This document shows, piece after piece, positions 1 through 10,760 of a DNA stretch of 64,000 bases. Both the position numbers and the translations under genes were made by a program. The notes beneath the pieces are model-generated. The model did no database searches and was not told where the DNA came from. It saw only the letters and a program-made list of their open reading frames with translations. Positions within the stretch are counted from its first letter, which is position 1, and every line of letters begins with the position of its first letter. The stretch is from Neofusicoccum parvum (lineage: Eukaryota; Ascomycota; Dothideomycetes; Botryosphaeriales; Botryosphaeriaceae): positions 1,922,001 to 1,986,000 of the forward strand of contig CP087211.1 in NCBI GenBank assembly GCA_020912385.1. The letters run 5' to 3'.

Positions 1-139
1 TGACCCTACATTGCCCATTGTTGGATATTACCCGGCGCTGATGGTTCTGACGGCAGTCATGGCCTGGGTGTGGGTTGTGGTGGCTTGGGTTGGTATGAAA
101 TATTTCAGACACGCCAAGGTTGTCGGAGAAGACGGCTGA
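1..139 (+). CDS. C-terminal end of a membrane protein (partial, runs off the left edge)
   Basis: From base 2 a frame of 45 codons stays open to a TGA at 137-139. It reads as a hydrophobic segment rich in Val, Trp and Ala (from about PALMVLTAV to VVVAWVGMKYF) followed by a short basic-then-acidic tail (FRHAKVVGEDG). That is what the last transmembrane helix and cytoplasmic tail of a multi-pass membrane protein look like. The start lies outside the window and too little is visible to name a family. The frame is short, so this could be chance; the clean helix-plus-basic-tail pattern is the only support. Confidence 0.5.
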   Translation, partial: DPTLPIVGYYPALMVLTAVMAWVWVVVAWVGMKYFRHAKVVGEDG

Positions 140-1301
140 GTTGGGATTGAATTGATGATACAATCATGCGTTGTTTCGTTTGGATTGGTAGGAATAGACG
201 GGTAAAGCGGAACTTCGATGGTTGATGGATACGGGAAAAGGTTTGAAGGGGGAAGGTCATGAAAATCGGCGGATGGTTGATCTAAGATACCCAGGCGATG
301 CCGCCCTGAAGTAAGTCGGGACATACCAATTGAATTGCGTTTTCATTCTGCTACTGCGTCTAGCTGCTGTCATCATCTAATGACATTAGTCCATCATTCA
401 GTGGGGGTTTCTCTTTATCATCTTCGGAACATTTTCAGCCATCAACAAACCTAGCTGGCAACGAGCGGTCTATGCCTCACACACCACGTTCAAGAGCACA
501 GCTCCTCGCTCAGACCAGCTTCTAACTCATTCACGGGGGCTGTGCCCAGCAATGCGTTGGCAACACATGCGGCACAGCAGTACGACCGAGACACCTTTTC
601 CCACACAACCACAAAGAAACAGCAGTCCGCCAAGTCTAATTGGCCAACGAAGCATGAAGCGTGGTCATGCGGAATTCCGAGGACTGACGAATCCCACACG
701 GGGAACGTGACTTTGTAGTGGCTCTCACCGCCTGGGCGCACAGCTTCAACTCAAAGAATCCACCGGTGAGTCCACCGGTACCACCAACGTGCAGATTCCT
801 ACATTCTAGAGCAGCAGGACCTCTGTATGTGAGTGCCGATTTAGGAGATCTCATGTATGCATAATGCTTATCGTTCCTGCGGTACGCGTGCTTGGGACCA
901 GTAGGCAGACGTGGTGGAGGATCTTGACATGCATGCATGAGGAAGAAACGAAAATCCCGCTGCGTTGGTCCGGGGACTGTTAATTCTCCGGTCTTGTCTC
1001 CACACCACGCACACGCACGAGGTCTAGGCGAGAGGTAGATCCTTTACGTACAGGGATGACCGTGCTGCAGGGTCCATTTTCTCTGCAGAGAGTTGTCTAC
1101 ATAATTCGTCTCTTCTGTCCTCCATTGCTCTTGGTTTGCTAGGAAGATTACCTGTGGCTTCATCAATATTCTCTCATCGCCTCCGCTTGACGACATCTGA
1201 TCCCTTCTTTACCAAACTTCTCTCACCTCGAAGATCCAAGGCGGATAGTGCAAGAAAACCAGGAAGAAGCATCCACTCAAGGCATCCCCAAACAAGCAAA
1301 T
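140..1301. other. Intergenic, no gene seen
   Basis: About 1.16 kb between the partial membrane protein and the GNAT gene. Only short frames without coding character on either strand. Pyrimidine-rich stretches at about 1085-1240 just before the GNAT start are consistent with its promoter and 5' leader. Confidence 0.6.
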
Positions 1302-2221
1302 ATGCCATCACTCCACCTATCCCGCGCCACAGAAGCCGACATCGATGCCCTGATCGATCCGCTCTTCGCCGCATTCAAGGGCAACGACCTGCGCACAATG
1401 TTCTTCGGGCACGACACGCCCGCATGCCGGGCTAGCGCCAAGCAGCGCATCGCCGCGTCCATGGCGAAGGGTGGGCAGAACGTGTGGCTGAAGGTCGTTG
1501 ATTCGGAGACGGGGAGGGTCGTGAGCGGATCATGGTGGATGGTGAGGATATCTCCTTCTTTCTCTTCCCTTTGTCACAAGCACTTCCATTCCACGTCTTT
1601 TTGCCGCGTGTCGTAATTTATTGCTCTCCACAAATTGCATCCTCAAACGACGAAAGCTGGAGGCAGGCAAACGAAACGGAAGACGACGCTGACGCCCTCC
1701 CAGATCTACCCCAACTGGGTCCCCGACCCCTCGCTCACCGCCGCCTCCGCCGCCTCCGCCTCGATCGACTACCTGACCGGCGACGACCGCGCCATGGCCG
1801 AGGCCATGCTCAAGAACTGGATGACGCGCCGGGCGCGCTACATGTACGGCCACTCGCACATCCGTAAGTCATCCCCACGTCTCCCGCACCCTTGGAATGT
1901 CATGGCTGACCGAGCACTCCAGTCCTCGCGCTCCTCTTCACCGACCCGCGCGCCCAGCACCTCGGCGCCGGCTCGCTGCAGGTGCAGTGGGGCACGGCGC
2001 TGGCGGACCAGCTGCTCGTGCCGTGGTACGTCGAGGGCACGCCGGCCGGCCACCGGCTGTACGCCGCCAACGGGGCCGCCGACCTGGAGAAGGTGCGGTT
2101 CGAGGCGAAGGGGAAAGCCAGCGACGGGAGGCAGGCGTGGGTGAGCGAGTACACGATGATGAGGAGGGAGCCGAGGCGTGCCGGGATCGAGAGGGAGGCG
2201 AGGGCTGTGGTGAAGAATTGA
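1302..2221 (+). CDS. GNAT-family N-acetyltransferase, three exons
   Basis: The model joins 1302-1541, 1704-1863 and 1923-2221 (232 residues). Both introns are GT-AG (1542-1703 and 1864-1922) and the phases close. The N-terminus (LHLSRATEADIDALIDPLF) is the usual opening of fungal GNAT proteins that use acetyl-CoA to acetylate small molecules or amines, and the middle contains a WWM-IYPNWVPDP segment seen in many such paralogues. The acetyl-CoA loop in the last exon is hard to place by eye, so the substrate is unknown. The start is the first ATG in frame with the RATEADI motif. The gene is convergent with the proteasome chaperone gene, with only about 210 bp between stops. The last 170 bases of coding strand are strongly G-rich compared with the C-rich start. 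Confidence 0.75.
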
Positions 2222-2434
2222 GGGTATGGTGTTGGTGGAGTAGAACAGGCCGAGCGTTGCGCAAACGGATATGAAAGGATCGTGTTCCTCGTTGGATGGG
2301 TTTCCTGGCTGCTTTCTCATGCTACCGCGCCTCCCCTCGATATCATACATGCGTGCAATGCCTGTTTGATCATAAAGGCATGACTGTCTCCAGGTTGGCC
2401 ATCCGAATGCTCAATATCATACGACTCCTCACAC

Positions 2435-4454
2435 CTACAGCTCCAACGTGCCAATCCTTCCACCCACATCCCCACCCCTTCCCCAAACGCCCTCGGCCGC
2501 CCTCACCCTCATCATCTCCAGCAGGCCATCCCGTCCTGGCACCTCCTCCGCCGCGCTGCTCTCCAACCGCCGCAGCACCGTGCGCAGCACATCGAACTTC
2601 CGCATAGCCACCTGGTACGCCGCGTTCTCAGCGTCACCTCTCCCACCAACCAGATTCGAAAACGACGGAGCCGGCCGCAGCAGGTACGGAAGGACAGGAT
2701 TGCCCGGGCGAAGGAGGAGCGAGAGGCCGGTGGAAGGGAAGTCTGAAGGTATTGCGGACGAGGAGGTGGTGGACCACGAGGCGGTGGCAAGCGCGTTGAT
2801 GAAGTTGAGGGAGGCGAGCGCCGTGTCTTTGAGGGCGATGGTCTCGGCGAGCTGCACGAGGTCAAGCCAGAATGATGCGTTGTGCTGAGTGAAGAGCGCG
2901 GTGAGAGTGCGGGCGGCGGAACGCTCCGCTTCTAAGCGCTCAGGGAATGTGGCGCTCGACCGGGAAGGGCTGGTGGGCGCGGGGAAGGTGAGGTCTTTTG
3001 TGGGGTCCTCTGGGCCGTGGAAGATGGTGGCAAGGGTGTGTAGGGCGTCGGGGTTGGTGGAGCGCGAACCGGGGACAAGGGAGAGAGGGGTGGAGACCCA
3101 GATTGCGGTCGAGTCGGCCAGGAGGGTGGTGCGTGGGAGGGAGGCTAGGATGTGTAGATCATGTCGAGGAGACTCGCCGTGGACCCACTGTGCAGGTTTT
3201 ATGCTCGAGAAGACGTTCATGAGACGACGGAGAGTGGCGGTCTTGAAGTCGCTAGCCTCGAAGTCGGTGGGATAATTTGACGCGTAGGTTGCGAGGTAGT
3301 TGGCGGCAGGGCCGTAGAGATAGGAAATCTCGAAAGACTCGTGGGCGGATGGGTTGAGGAAGTAGCTTAGAGTTCTGTCGTGTAGCCCGCGAGACTTGAG
3401 GTATTCCAGCGCGTTGGATGCATGGTGAGATGCCGTGTGCCTGGGATATCATTAGCTTTGGACCAATCACGTATCATTGCCACGAAACATACTTGGAGGG
3501 CTGACTGCATGTCTTGAGAAGGTCCGAGAAGAACTCCATCAGACTAATGTGCATAAGGATATCCCCATCATAGTCCACGATATGCAGGGCTATGAAGTCT
3601 AGCAAGCCATGTGACTTGAGTCCGTAGTCTTGTTCTATCTGTGGATGGTGCGAGCGTGTGATGGCTTCCCAGCTAAGGGCACCGACCTTCGGGATCCATG
3701 ACATGAGGCGAGCTTGAGCAACAGTCTTCTGAGCTCTGCTGAGATCAGGGATACCGTGGGTAGCGCTCTTGGCACCGCAGAGGCAGAAGAACAGCTTGTA
3801 GATGTCCTTGTCGCCGAAGACACGCTTCCACACGAATCCAGTGCCGTAGCTAGCACTGGTGCCCGACGTTGGCACATCTGCTGCAGTGTGAGGGTTGCTG
3901 TTGCTGATAGAATCAGGAGCGGACTCGATGCCCATGACGTCGGCGGGATCTTGGTCGACTTTGAGCAGTTGGAACAGCACGCTGCTCGCCCTCTCTGCGG
4001 TGCCGATGTCGTCGGTTGCGAGCCATAGGTAAATCAGGCGAGTGATGGCGTTTGGATAGCTTGCGATGTATTCGGCGTGCCGCAAATCACGAGCGGCCTT
4101 CTCCAGAGTTTGAAGGGCCAAAGCGTGGTAAGGCGTGGCAGCTAAGACGAGTGCGCCGGTGAAGTCGATGGGCGGCTCCAGTGACCGGATGGCGTCGAAG
4201 TCGAAAGGATCACCGACCTTGGTCACCAGTTGAATGACGGGTGTTGGGTCCTGTTGGAGACACGAGAGAAGACGCGTCAGATGGCCGAGAAGCTCATAGG
4301 CGGTGGTTGAGTCCAAGGAATTCGAGGCTGCGAGAGGCTCGACGGCATCAAAAAGAGAGACATCAAGTGGAAGTGAAGGGTGCTGCTGCACCTGGGTGAT
4401 GTGGTGAGTGAGCTTGGCGATAGCAGCCGAAGCTGGATCCTGCTGTTCGGACAT
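2435..4454 (-). CDS. HSM3: Proteasome assembly chaperone HSM3 (S5b/PSMD5 family), two exons
   Basis: The coding exons are 4454-3493 and 3440-2435 on the minus strand, with a 52-nt GT-AG intron at 3441-3492; the phase closes to give 655 residues. The N-terminal half consists of helical repeats (for instance LDSTTAYELLGHLTRLLSCL and DFTGALVLAATPYHALALQ) as in the HSM3/S5b family, which fungi often carry as 'DNA mismatch repair protein HSM3'. In yeast, Hsm3 binds the Rpt1 C-terminus and helps assemble the base of the 19S regulatory particle; the older mismatch-repair name came from a mutator phenotype. The assignment rests on N-terminal resemblance and helical-repeat character, as there is no catalytic motif. 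The gene is divergent from RPC31 across about 525 bp. Confidence 0.75.
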
Positions 4455-4978
4455 GGCTGCTGCGTGGGGTGGGCAGATGGCGGCGAAGAGGCGCGCGTCG
4501 GCGGCGAAGAAGTGGTGGACGGGGTGATGTCAGCCGGGAGCGGTTTGCTGCCGGCTCAAGGCAGCGTTGTGACGTGGTCCTTGGTGGCCGAGAATCCCAT
4601 GCTCTTTCAGGGAGATCTTGCCCTCTTTTCGGGCCGCCAGACACGTCTGGATGTGCCGTCTGTCGCGATGCCGCCGGGGTGTTGTGGACGCCGGGCTGGC
4701 GGGGATTAGAGGCGCGCCTTAGCATTCTAGATCGGGTGGCGGGGCAGCTGCGTTCCCCACCGGGCTGCACGCCTGCGGACCCTGGCTGAAGGCTGCGCGC
4801 GATGATTCACTTTTTTGCCCGCCGCGCCGACTCGACCACCACCACCGAGGGCCTGCCACCATGCCCGCCGACCTACACTCGCAGCCCCTACTCGACCGCC
4901 CCGAACTGTTCCACGACCGATAGCCTGCATATTCGCCTCTTCGGGCAAGCCTACAGCCGCCGTCACCTACCACACAGC
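4455..4978. promoter_or_regulatory. Shared divergent promoter of HSM3 and RPC31
   Basis: 524 bp between two divergent start codons. GC-rich with no obvious TATA box, fitting two constitutive housekeeping genes. Short open frames on both strands here lack coding character. Confidence 0.5.
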
Positions 4979-6053
4979 ATGGCCGCCGGCAGGGCCTGGC
5001 CCGGCCTTGGGGGCGCCCGCGGCGGAGTCGGCAAGATTGCTGGCGTGGACGTGCCGTGGGAGTACGACGCCGACCTGAAGATCGACACCAAGCCCTCTGA
5101 GCTCTTCCCCGTAAGTCGAGCTTGCCAGCCCCGAAGCGCGCGAGAGACAAGAGCTCCAAGCGAGCGAGACATGCGCCCTGCCTAGCTCCCCTCACTTCAC
5201 CGCGCCATGCTGCCCTCAGCTCGGTGCAGAGCCGCACTCGCACCCCGCCCACGAGCGCCTGCACCCCGGCCCCATGGACCTCCTACACCATTGGCGCAGC
5301 CGTCACGACGAGAGGGAAAAGAAGCTCAAGCTAACGCTTCCTCCGCCCCAGCCCAACCCGCCGCCCATCGCGCCCCCGCCCCGTCGCGACGAGAAGCTGG
5401 CAGTCGCCCGGTACCGCGCGCTGCGCGAGCGCATCCACGAAGGGCCCCTCTACACCGTCCTCGGCGACCACTCGCGCGTCACAAAACCCCGCGCGCACGC
5501 CTCGTCGGCTGTCGTGCTCGACCCGTTCGAAGGGATGCCGACGTACGGCCAAAAGTACAAGAAGCAGCGGCGCAAGATCCCGCGGCTGGACACGCGGCCC
5601 TACAGTAAGCCTAACTGTGCCTTTTGAGACCGCCAGAAAAAAAAATGTGGGGAGCGTGTTTGTATCTGACTTGACATCTGCGGCCGAACAGTCATGCGCT
5701 TCTTCCCCGAGGAGCTCTGGACCACGCTCGACCCGACCACCAAACCCGGCGCCAACGCCGCCGCCCTCAAGAAGCGCCGCAAAATGCTCAAGATCGCGCT
5801 GTCTACCAAGCTCACCCGCCTCGAGGAGTTGGAGGGCGAGGACGCCGACTTGAACCTGAATGACGACGACGACCTCGACAAGGACGACGACGAGCAGGAT
5901 GCTGGCCCCCGCGAGGAGGAGGAACAAGATGACGACTTCGAGGAGGACGAGGACGACGACGACGATTACAACGCGGAGCACTACTTCGACAACGGTGAAG
6001 ACGACGAGTATGGCGATGAGGGTGGCGGTGGTGGGGATGATTATGAATTTTAA
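4979..6053 (+). CDS. RPC31: RNA polymerase III subunit RPC31 (RPC7), three exons
   Basis: The model joins 4979-5110, 5352-5604 and 5692-6053 (248 residues). The N-terminus is a Gly-rich start followed by VPWEYDADLKIDTKPSELFP, then VARYRALRERIHEGPLYTVL, DPFEGMPTYGQKYKKQRRK and RFFPEELWTTLDP, and a very acidic Asp/Glu C-terminus. This order is that of Rpc31, part of the Pol III-specific Rpc82-Rpc34-Rpc31 subcomplex that promotes initiation at tRNA and 5S genes. Intron 2 (5605-5691) is clear. Intron 1 (5111-5351, 241 nt) is long; an alternative acceptor near 5220 would keep the frame and add about 44 residues, but the shorter product fits the compact linker expected in the family. Confidence 0.85.
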
Positions 6054-6742
6054 GGGAAGGGCTTACAAGATCTAAATCTGGAAGATGTGAATCCGTGGGA
6101 TTGGAGATTTTTCAAAAGGCGCGTGGAGCGTCCCTGATTCGGGAAAAAGCAGGATTGGCGAACCTAGGAGCATTATTTCTTTTTTTTTTTTGACGGGCCG
6201 GCTATCATCTGCGAAATAGGCGTTTAGAAACTGGAGTGAAGGTCCTCCATTTTATCTTTACACCTCCGACCGAGCGGAGCCAGCGAGACGCCTTATCGCA
6301 GACAGGCGCAGATATCTTGCCTCGAAAGGCATGCGCTACTTCAACTGGCAAGTTGAATGCGTGAGTGAGGGATTAGTTGGAGAGACGTATCCGAAAGGCC
6401 TGGAAGCCGCAGTGACGTATTAATACAGTTACAAGAGTCTATACATTACATGTACAGCTACTTTTCCTGTTATGCGAACATTCCATAACAATACCCGCCG
6501 TCCTATTCTTTCAAATGAATACAAAACAAGAAGTAAAATCGATGACGATGACAAGGCGGTCTCCAGATCCCCGCTTTTCCTTTCGCTGCTATCCTTCTTT
6601 TCGACCGCTTAGTCGACCATATCTACCAGTCCTCCAATGCCGTCTAGAACCATGGTTGACACCCACCGCCGAAACCATCCATCCCTATAAATCCCTACAG
6701 AACAGAACCACCTCCAACCCCCTGAATCACCTCATCGACCCC
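6054..6742. other. Convergent 3' region between RPC31 and the LRR gene
   Basis: About 690 bp holding the 3' ends of two convergent genes. It has a run of 12 T at 6180-6191 and otherwise nothing recognisable. The short frame on the plus strand near 6515 overlaps the LRR gene's end and lacks coding character. Confidence 0.5.
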
Positions 6743-9700
6743 CTAAAATGTCTCATCGTCCCCCAACCCATCACCCTCGTCCTCGACCTCATACCTCGCT
6801 GGCATCTCCGCCGCCGGAATCTTATCTCTCAACCACGACATGACCGCCTCTGTCCCGCGCTTGAGCGTCGCATAAGTCGGCACGCGGAACGTGTTGCCCT
6901 CGATCTCCAGGCTGCGCAGCCCCTTTTCCCACAGTAGGCCAACCTGGGGTGGCACGCGGTCGATGCTGTTGTTGGCGAGGGCAACGGTTGTCAGGCCGTC
7001 GAGAGCCTCGACCGTGATGGACTCGAAGCCATTGTCTGAGGCGAGGAGGGTGATCAGCTCGGGGAAGCGGCGGCGGAGGTGGGGGAGCGGGCCGGAGAGG
7101 CGGTTTGACGAAACGTCGAGGTGACCCAGACGTGGCGCCGAGAGGCTGGATACGAGGAACTCGAGGGAGGGGAGGCGGTTGGCCGAAAGGCGGAGCTCGC
7201 GGAGGGAGGGGAGGGAGACGTCGTCGGTGAAGGTGGTGGTGAGGCGGTTGTTGGAGAGGTCGAGGAGAGTGATGTTCTGCGCTAGGGCGACGGCGTCGGG
7301 GATGTAGGAGATGTTGTTGTGGTGGAGGATGAGTTGGCGGCAATCGTTAGCGAGAGGTGTGAATTGTTCTTCGTCGAGGTCGGTGAGCTCTTTAGAAGAG
7401 AGATCCAGGACGCCAGAAGACTTCAGAGTCCACATGCTATTGGTGGGGATGATGCCGTTGGCACTGTCCTCCAGGTCACCACCATTCTCCGCCTCAGCAA
7501 CGACGGCCGCTGGATTGTGACGCATCTTCAAGTCCCTCTTTAGATCTGCGGTATTCATGGTAAGGAACTTACGCTCCCGCAGAGGGTTTGCTGCAAGTGT
7601 GAACATATCGAGGCTCTCCATGAGGCCAATCTCAGGATCAATCTTCGATATGTCATTGCCGTTGAAATTGGCCTGCTTAAGAGACATCAGAGATGTGAAC
7701 CCAGAAGGGAACTCAGAGAGTTTATTTTCTTCTGCCAACAAGGTCAAAAGACCAGTCCACCCGGTCAAATCTGGAAGTGTCTCAAGGCGGTTTATGGACA
7801 CATTTAGGGACTTCAATGATGGCATGGACAATGTGGAGGAGCCCAGACTGGTCAGTGCATTTCCAGAGACATCGAGGTTCTGCAATCGTTGCATCGCTGG
7901 GACGGTGTCAGGGAACAACGTTCCACGAAGTGCGTTCTTAGCAGCTGAAAGGTCCACAAGAGGCAAAGCCTGTAGAGCTTCCACAGGAAGAGAGGAAAGT
8001 CCGTTGTTGTTGACGTTGAGCACTCGAAGGTTAACAAGCTCTTGCACAGTGTCTGGAAGGCGACCGATCTTGTTGCCCTGCAGTTCTAGGACTTCGAGGT
8101 TGGTGAGAGAACCTATCGAGTTGGGCAGGTCTCCTTCCAGATCATTTTCGGCTAATCTGAGCTCGCGCAGGGAATTGACTTGCGATATGACTTCAAACGA
8201 GTCGTTGCGAAGCCGATTTCGTGACTGCTTGAACATCAATGGAACTCATCTTGTCGTAAGGCTTTGATGGGAAATCTTACCATATTTAGCACGGTCAGCC
8301 TTTCTAGCCGTCTCAAGCCGATAGGCAGCTGCTTTAGTATGTTTCCATGCAGATCGAGCATCTCCAAGCCGCCAAACTGCGGCCCAGTTGCATCCATGTC
8401 TTCAGCAGCCTCCTCCGGGTCGATATCGGGAAATAGTTCGTCTTCTAGTCTCTCGATTTCGTTGTCTGCAGCATTGAACCGGACAAGGTCCACGGCCTCT
8501 GACCACGAAGCACCCGCGTCCGGATCATACTCGTACATGGTCAAAACCTGCTTGGGAATCTCACTCAAACCCATGTTCGCGATGTTCAAGCGGCCGTCTG
8601 ATCTAGCGGTATCTACCCGCTTCTTGATCACTGCCTCTCCTCCCTTTGGAAGCTGATTAAACGGATCTTCGTATGAATCAAAGTCAGACCCTCCAACGGG
8701 TACTTCACTCGTGACTGGAGTGGCCGGCTTTGCTTGCGCCTGCGCCGCCGCCTTACGAGCAGCTTTGGCCTTGGCGATCTGCTCTCTCAATGCAGCAGAA
8801 GAGCTGCTCACCTTTGACGTTGCGTCGGAGGCTGTTTCCTTGACAGGTGTCTTCTTCGCCGAACCAACTGGGCGGCTGGGCAATGTTCTCTCCACGATTG
8901 ATTCAGAATCTTCGGCTGGAGAAAGAAGATCATCATCGAACGTGCTCGTGCCTGCTGGACGAGTTTTGGGTAATCTTCCGATCACGGTCTTGCTGGCACT
9001 AAGGGGAGTTTTCGACACTCTCCCAGCCGTAGGACTTGCAAGTGCAGGAGGGCTCCTAAGGCCAGCGGGGCTCTTAAAGCTAACAGGGCTCTTGATGCCA
9101 ATGGGGCTCATGAGATTAACGTCAGATTCAGAATCTTGTGGATCAGCAGCCGGCGGGGACATTGGTTGACTGTCAGAGCTAGCAGCGGGCGACCTTGGGG
9201 CAGCACTAGCACTTCGTCTACCTGGAGTGCCGTAAGTTGGAATTTGGCCGGAGCTGCGCGTCGCACTAGAAGCACGCGACATGCTGCTCGGCGGCCGCAA
9301 CGTCGGGGTTGTGGGCCTTTGACTACTGCTCCTAAAAGTGCCAGCAGTCCGCGAAGCAGGCCGAGAGGCTCTAAAACTCATCGCTGAGGCGGGTCTCATC
9401 GGGGGACCCATGGGGCTCGACGGAGTGAACCAGCTCGACTGGCGTGACGTAGGCGAAGAGGGCTGCTGCTGTTGCTGCTGCTGCATGATGTGCGCCAGAC
9501 TCTCGAGCGTGCGCTCAGTCAGCGAGGGTTCGCGCCTTTCCTGCTGTGCTCCGGCCTGCTCTGCAGTAGTGTCAGGCTCATCCGCGATGCAAGGGGTGAT
9601 GTGGGCTTACCCTGCGGCTCTTGCCCCTCTTCGAAGCCAAATTCGAACTCGCCGCTGTGAGCATCCCTATGGCTTAGCCTCGACGAGGCGCGGAAGCCGT

Positions 9701-10103
9701 CCAAATCACCCAGCTGGTCGTCCTCGTTCTCTACATTCTTGTTTGTTCTGATCGCGGATATGGCGGGGCGCTGGAGCCGCGATCGTGCCTGACGGGACGC
9801 CGGGCGCCCAATTGGTTTCTTGAAGGCATCGTCGTCCTTCTTCGGCGCGGGTCTGGCGGAAATGCCTAGGCTCGGGCGGGGCGTGGACGAGGCGCGGGGA
9901 CTGGCCGCAGCGCGCAGCGAAGAGCTGGAGGCTTTGCTGCGCAACCGGTCGGAGGAGGGCGTTGGGCGGAGGGAATGGGCGGGCTTCGCGGACGACGGCA
10001 AGGGCAGATTGGAGGGCCGCGGGAGGCTGCTCGCAAGGCGCGGGATGCTGGAGGCCCGCGGAATGCCTGAGGGGCGCGGCAGCCGCGAGGAGGAGGAGTC
10101 CAT
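6743..10103 (-). CDS. Leucine-rich repeat protein, LRRC40-like, three exons
   Basis: Minus-strand exons are 10103-9611, 9560-8281 and 8224-6743, with GT-AG introns of 50 nt (9561-9610) and 56 nt (8225-8280); the product is 1,084 residues. The first 40% is disordered, Ser/Pro-rich and has a short glutamine run. From about residue 500 onward come many LRRs of the LxxLxLSxNxL type (LTVLNMSRNRL, split by intron 2, and LRELRLAENDL, LEVLELQGNKI, LQNLDVSGNAL). The arrangement resembles animal LRRC40 and its fungal homologues, which have no well-defined biochemical role. The first 36 residues hold five regularly spaced Ser-x-(Ile/Leu)-Pro motifs flanked by Arg or Pro, similar to EB1-binding sites. 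Divergent from the coiled-coil gene. Confidence 0.85.
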
Positions 10104-10760
10104 TGCTGTGAGCTGTGCGGCTGTTCTGGATCGGGGATGGGCTGGGTTGAGGTGGACAGCGCGTGGAGGATCCAGAGCACGCGCGGGCCGTCTCCGTCAC
10201 CGCCGACAGCCGAGCGGGCGGCGTGGCAGCGGACAGCGGGCGGCGGACGGGCTAAGTGGCAGCGGCTGCTTGATGCGCGGTGGGGAACGCGCGCTGTCTT
10301 GGTCCAAGAGCTCCAGCATGCAGGCAGCTCGCAGCTGCTCGCCAATGGCTGCCGCGGGTGTGCGCGTTAGAGCTCTTCCACGCGGGCCAGCGTGGCTGGC
10401 CAAGTGCCAGCTCCCAACCGCCTTTCCGCCTCGACCTGCAGCAGAGACGGTGCATTAAGACGACCCCGCCCCTCCGTCGCTGTCCCTCCGGCCCTCGAGC
10501 ATCGCCGCCTCATCAGGCCTCAATCGCTCCTGCTGCAACGTTGCCGCGCCCGCCGGCCCCGTTTGCCGCCGCACGGTTGCACCTTCCCCGGCCCTTGCTG
10601 AGCCTCAGGTTGTTGCTTAGACAACGCCAACCTCCCCAGCCTGCCCGCGCAGCACCCCCGATCATCACCCTCGCCCGCCCCGCGACCGAACGCGTCTGGC
10701 CCACCGCCGCCGGCTCACCGCATTGCGCAGAGCTGTCTGAGGCCCCGTCACACCCGCACC
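10104..10760. promoter_or_regulatory. Shared divergent promoter of the LRR and coiled-coil genes
   Basis: About 660 bp of GC-rich DNA between two divergent ATGs. Long overlapping open frames on both strands reflect high GC content, not genes; none has domain content. No TATA box stands out. Confidence 0.5.

Noticed and set aside
7557..8267. 236-codon plus-strand frame opposite the LRR exon
   Set aside because: Antisense of the repeat-containing exon; no independent features.
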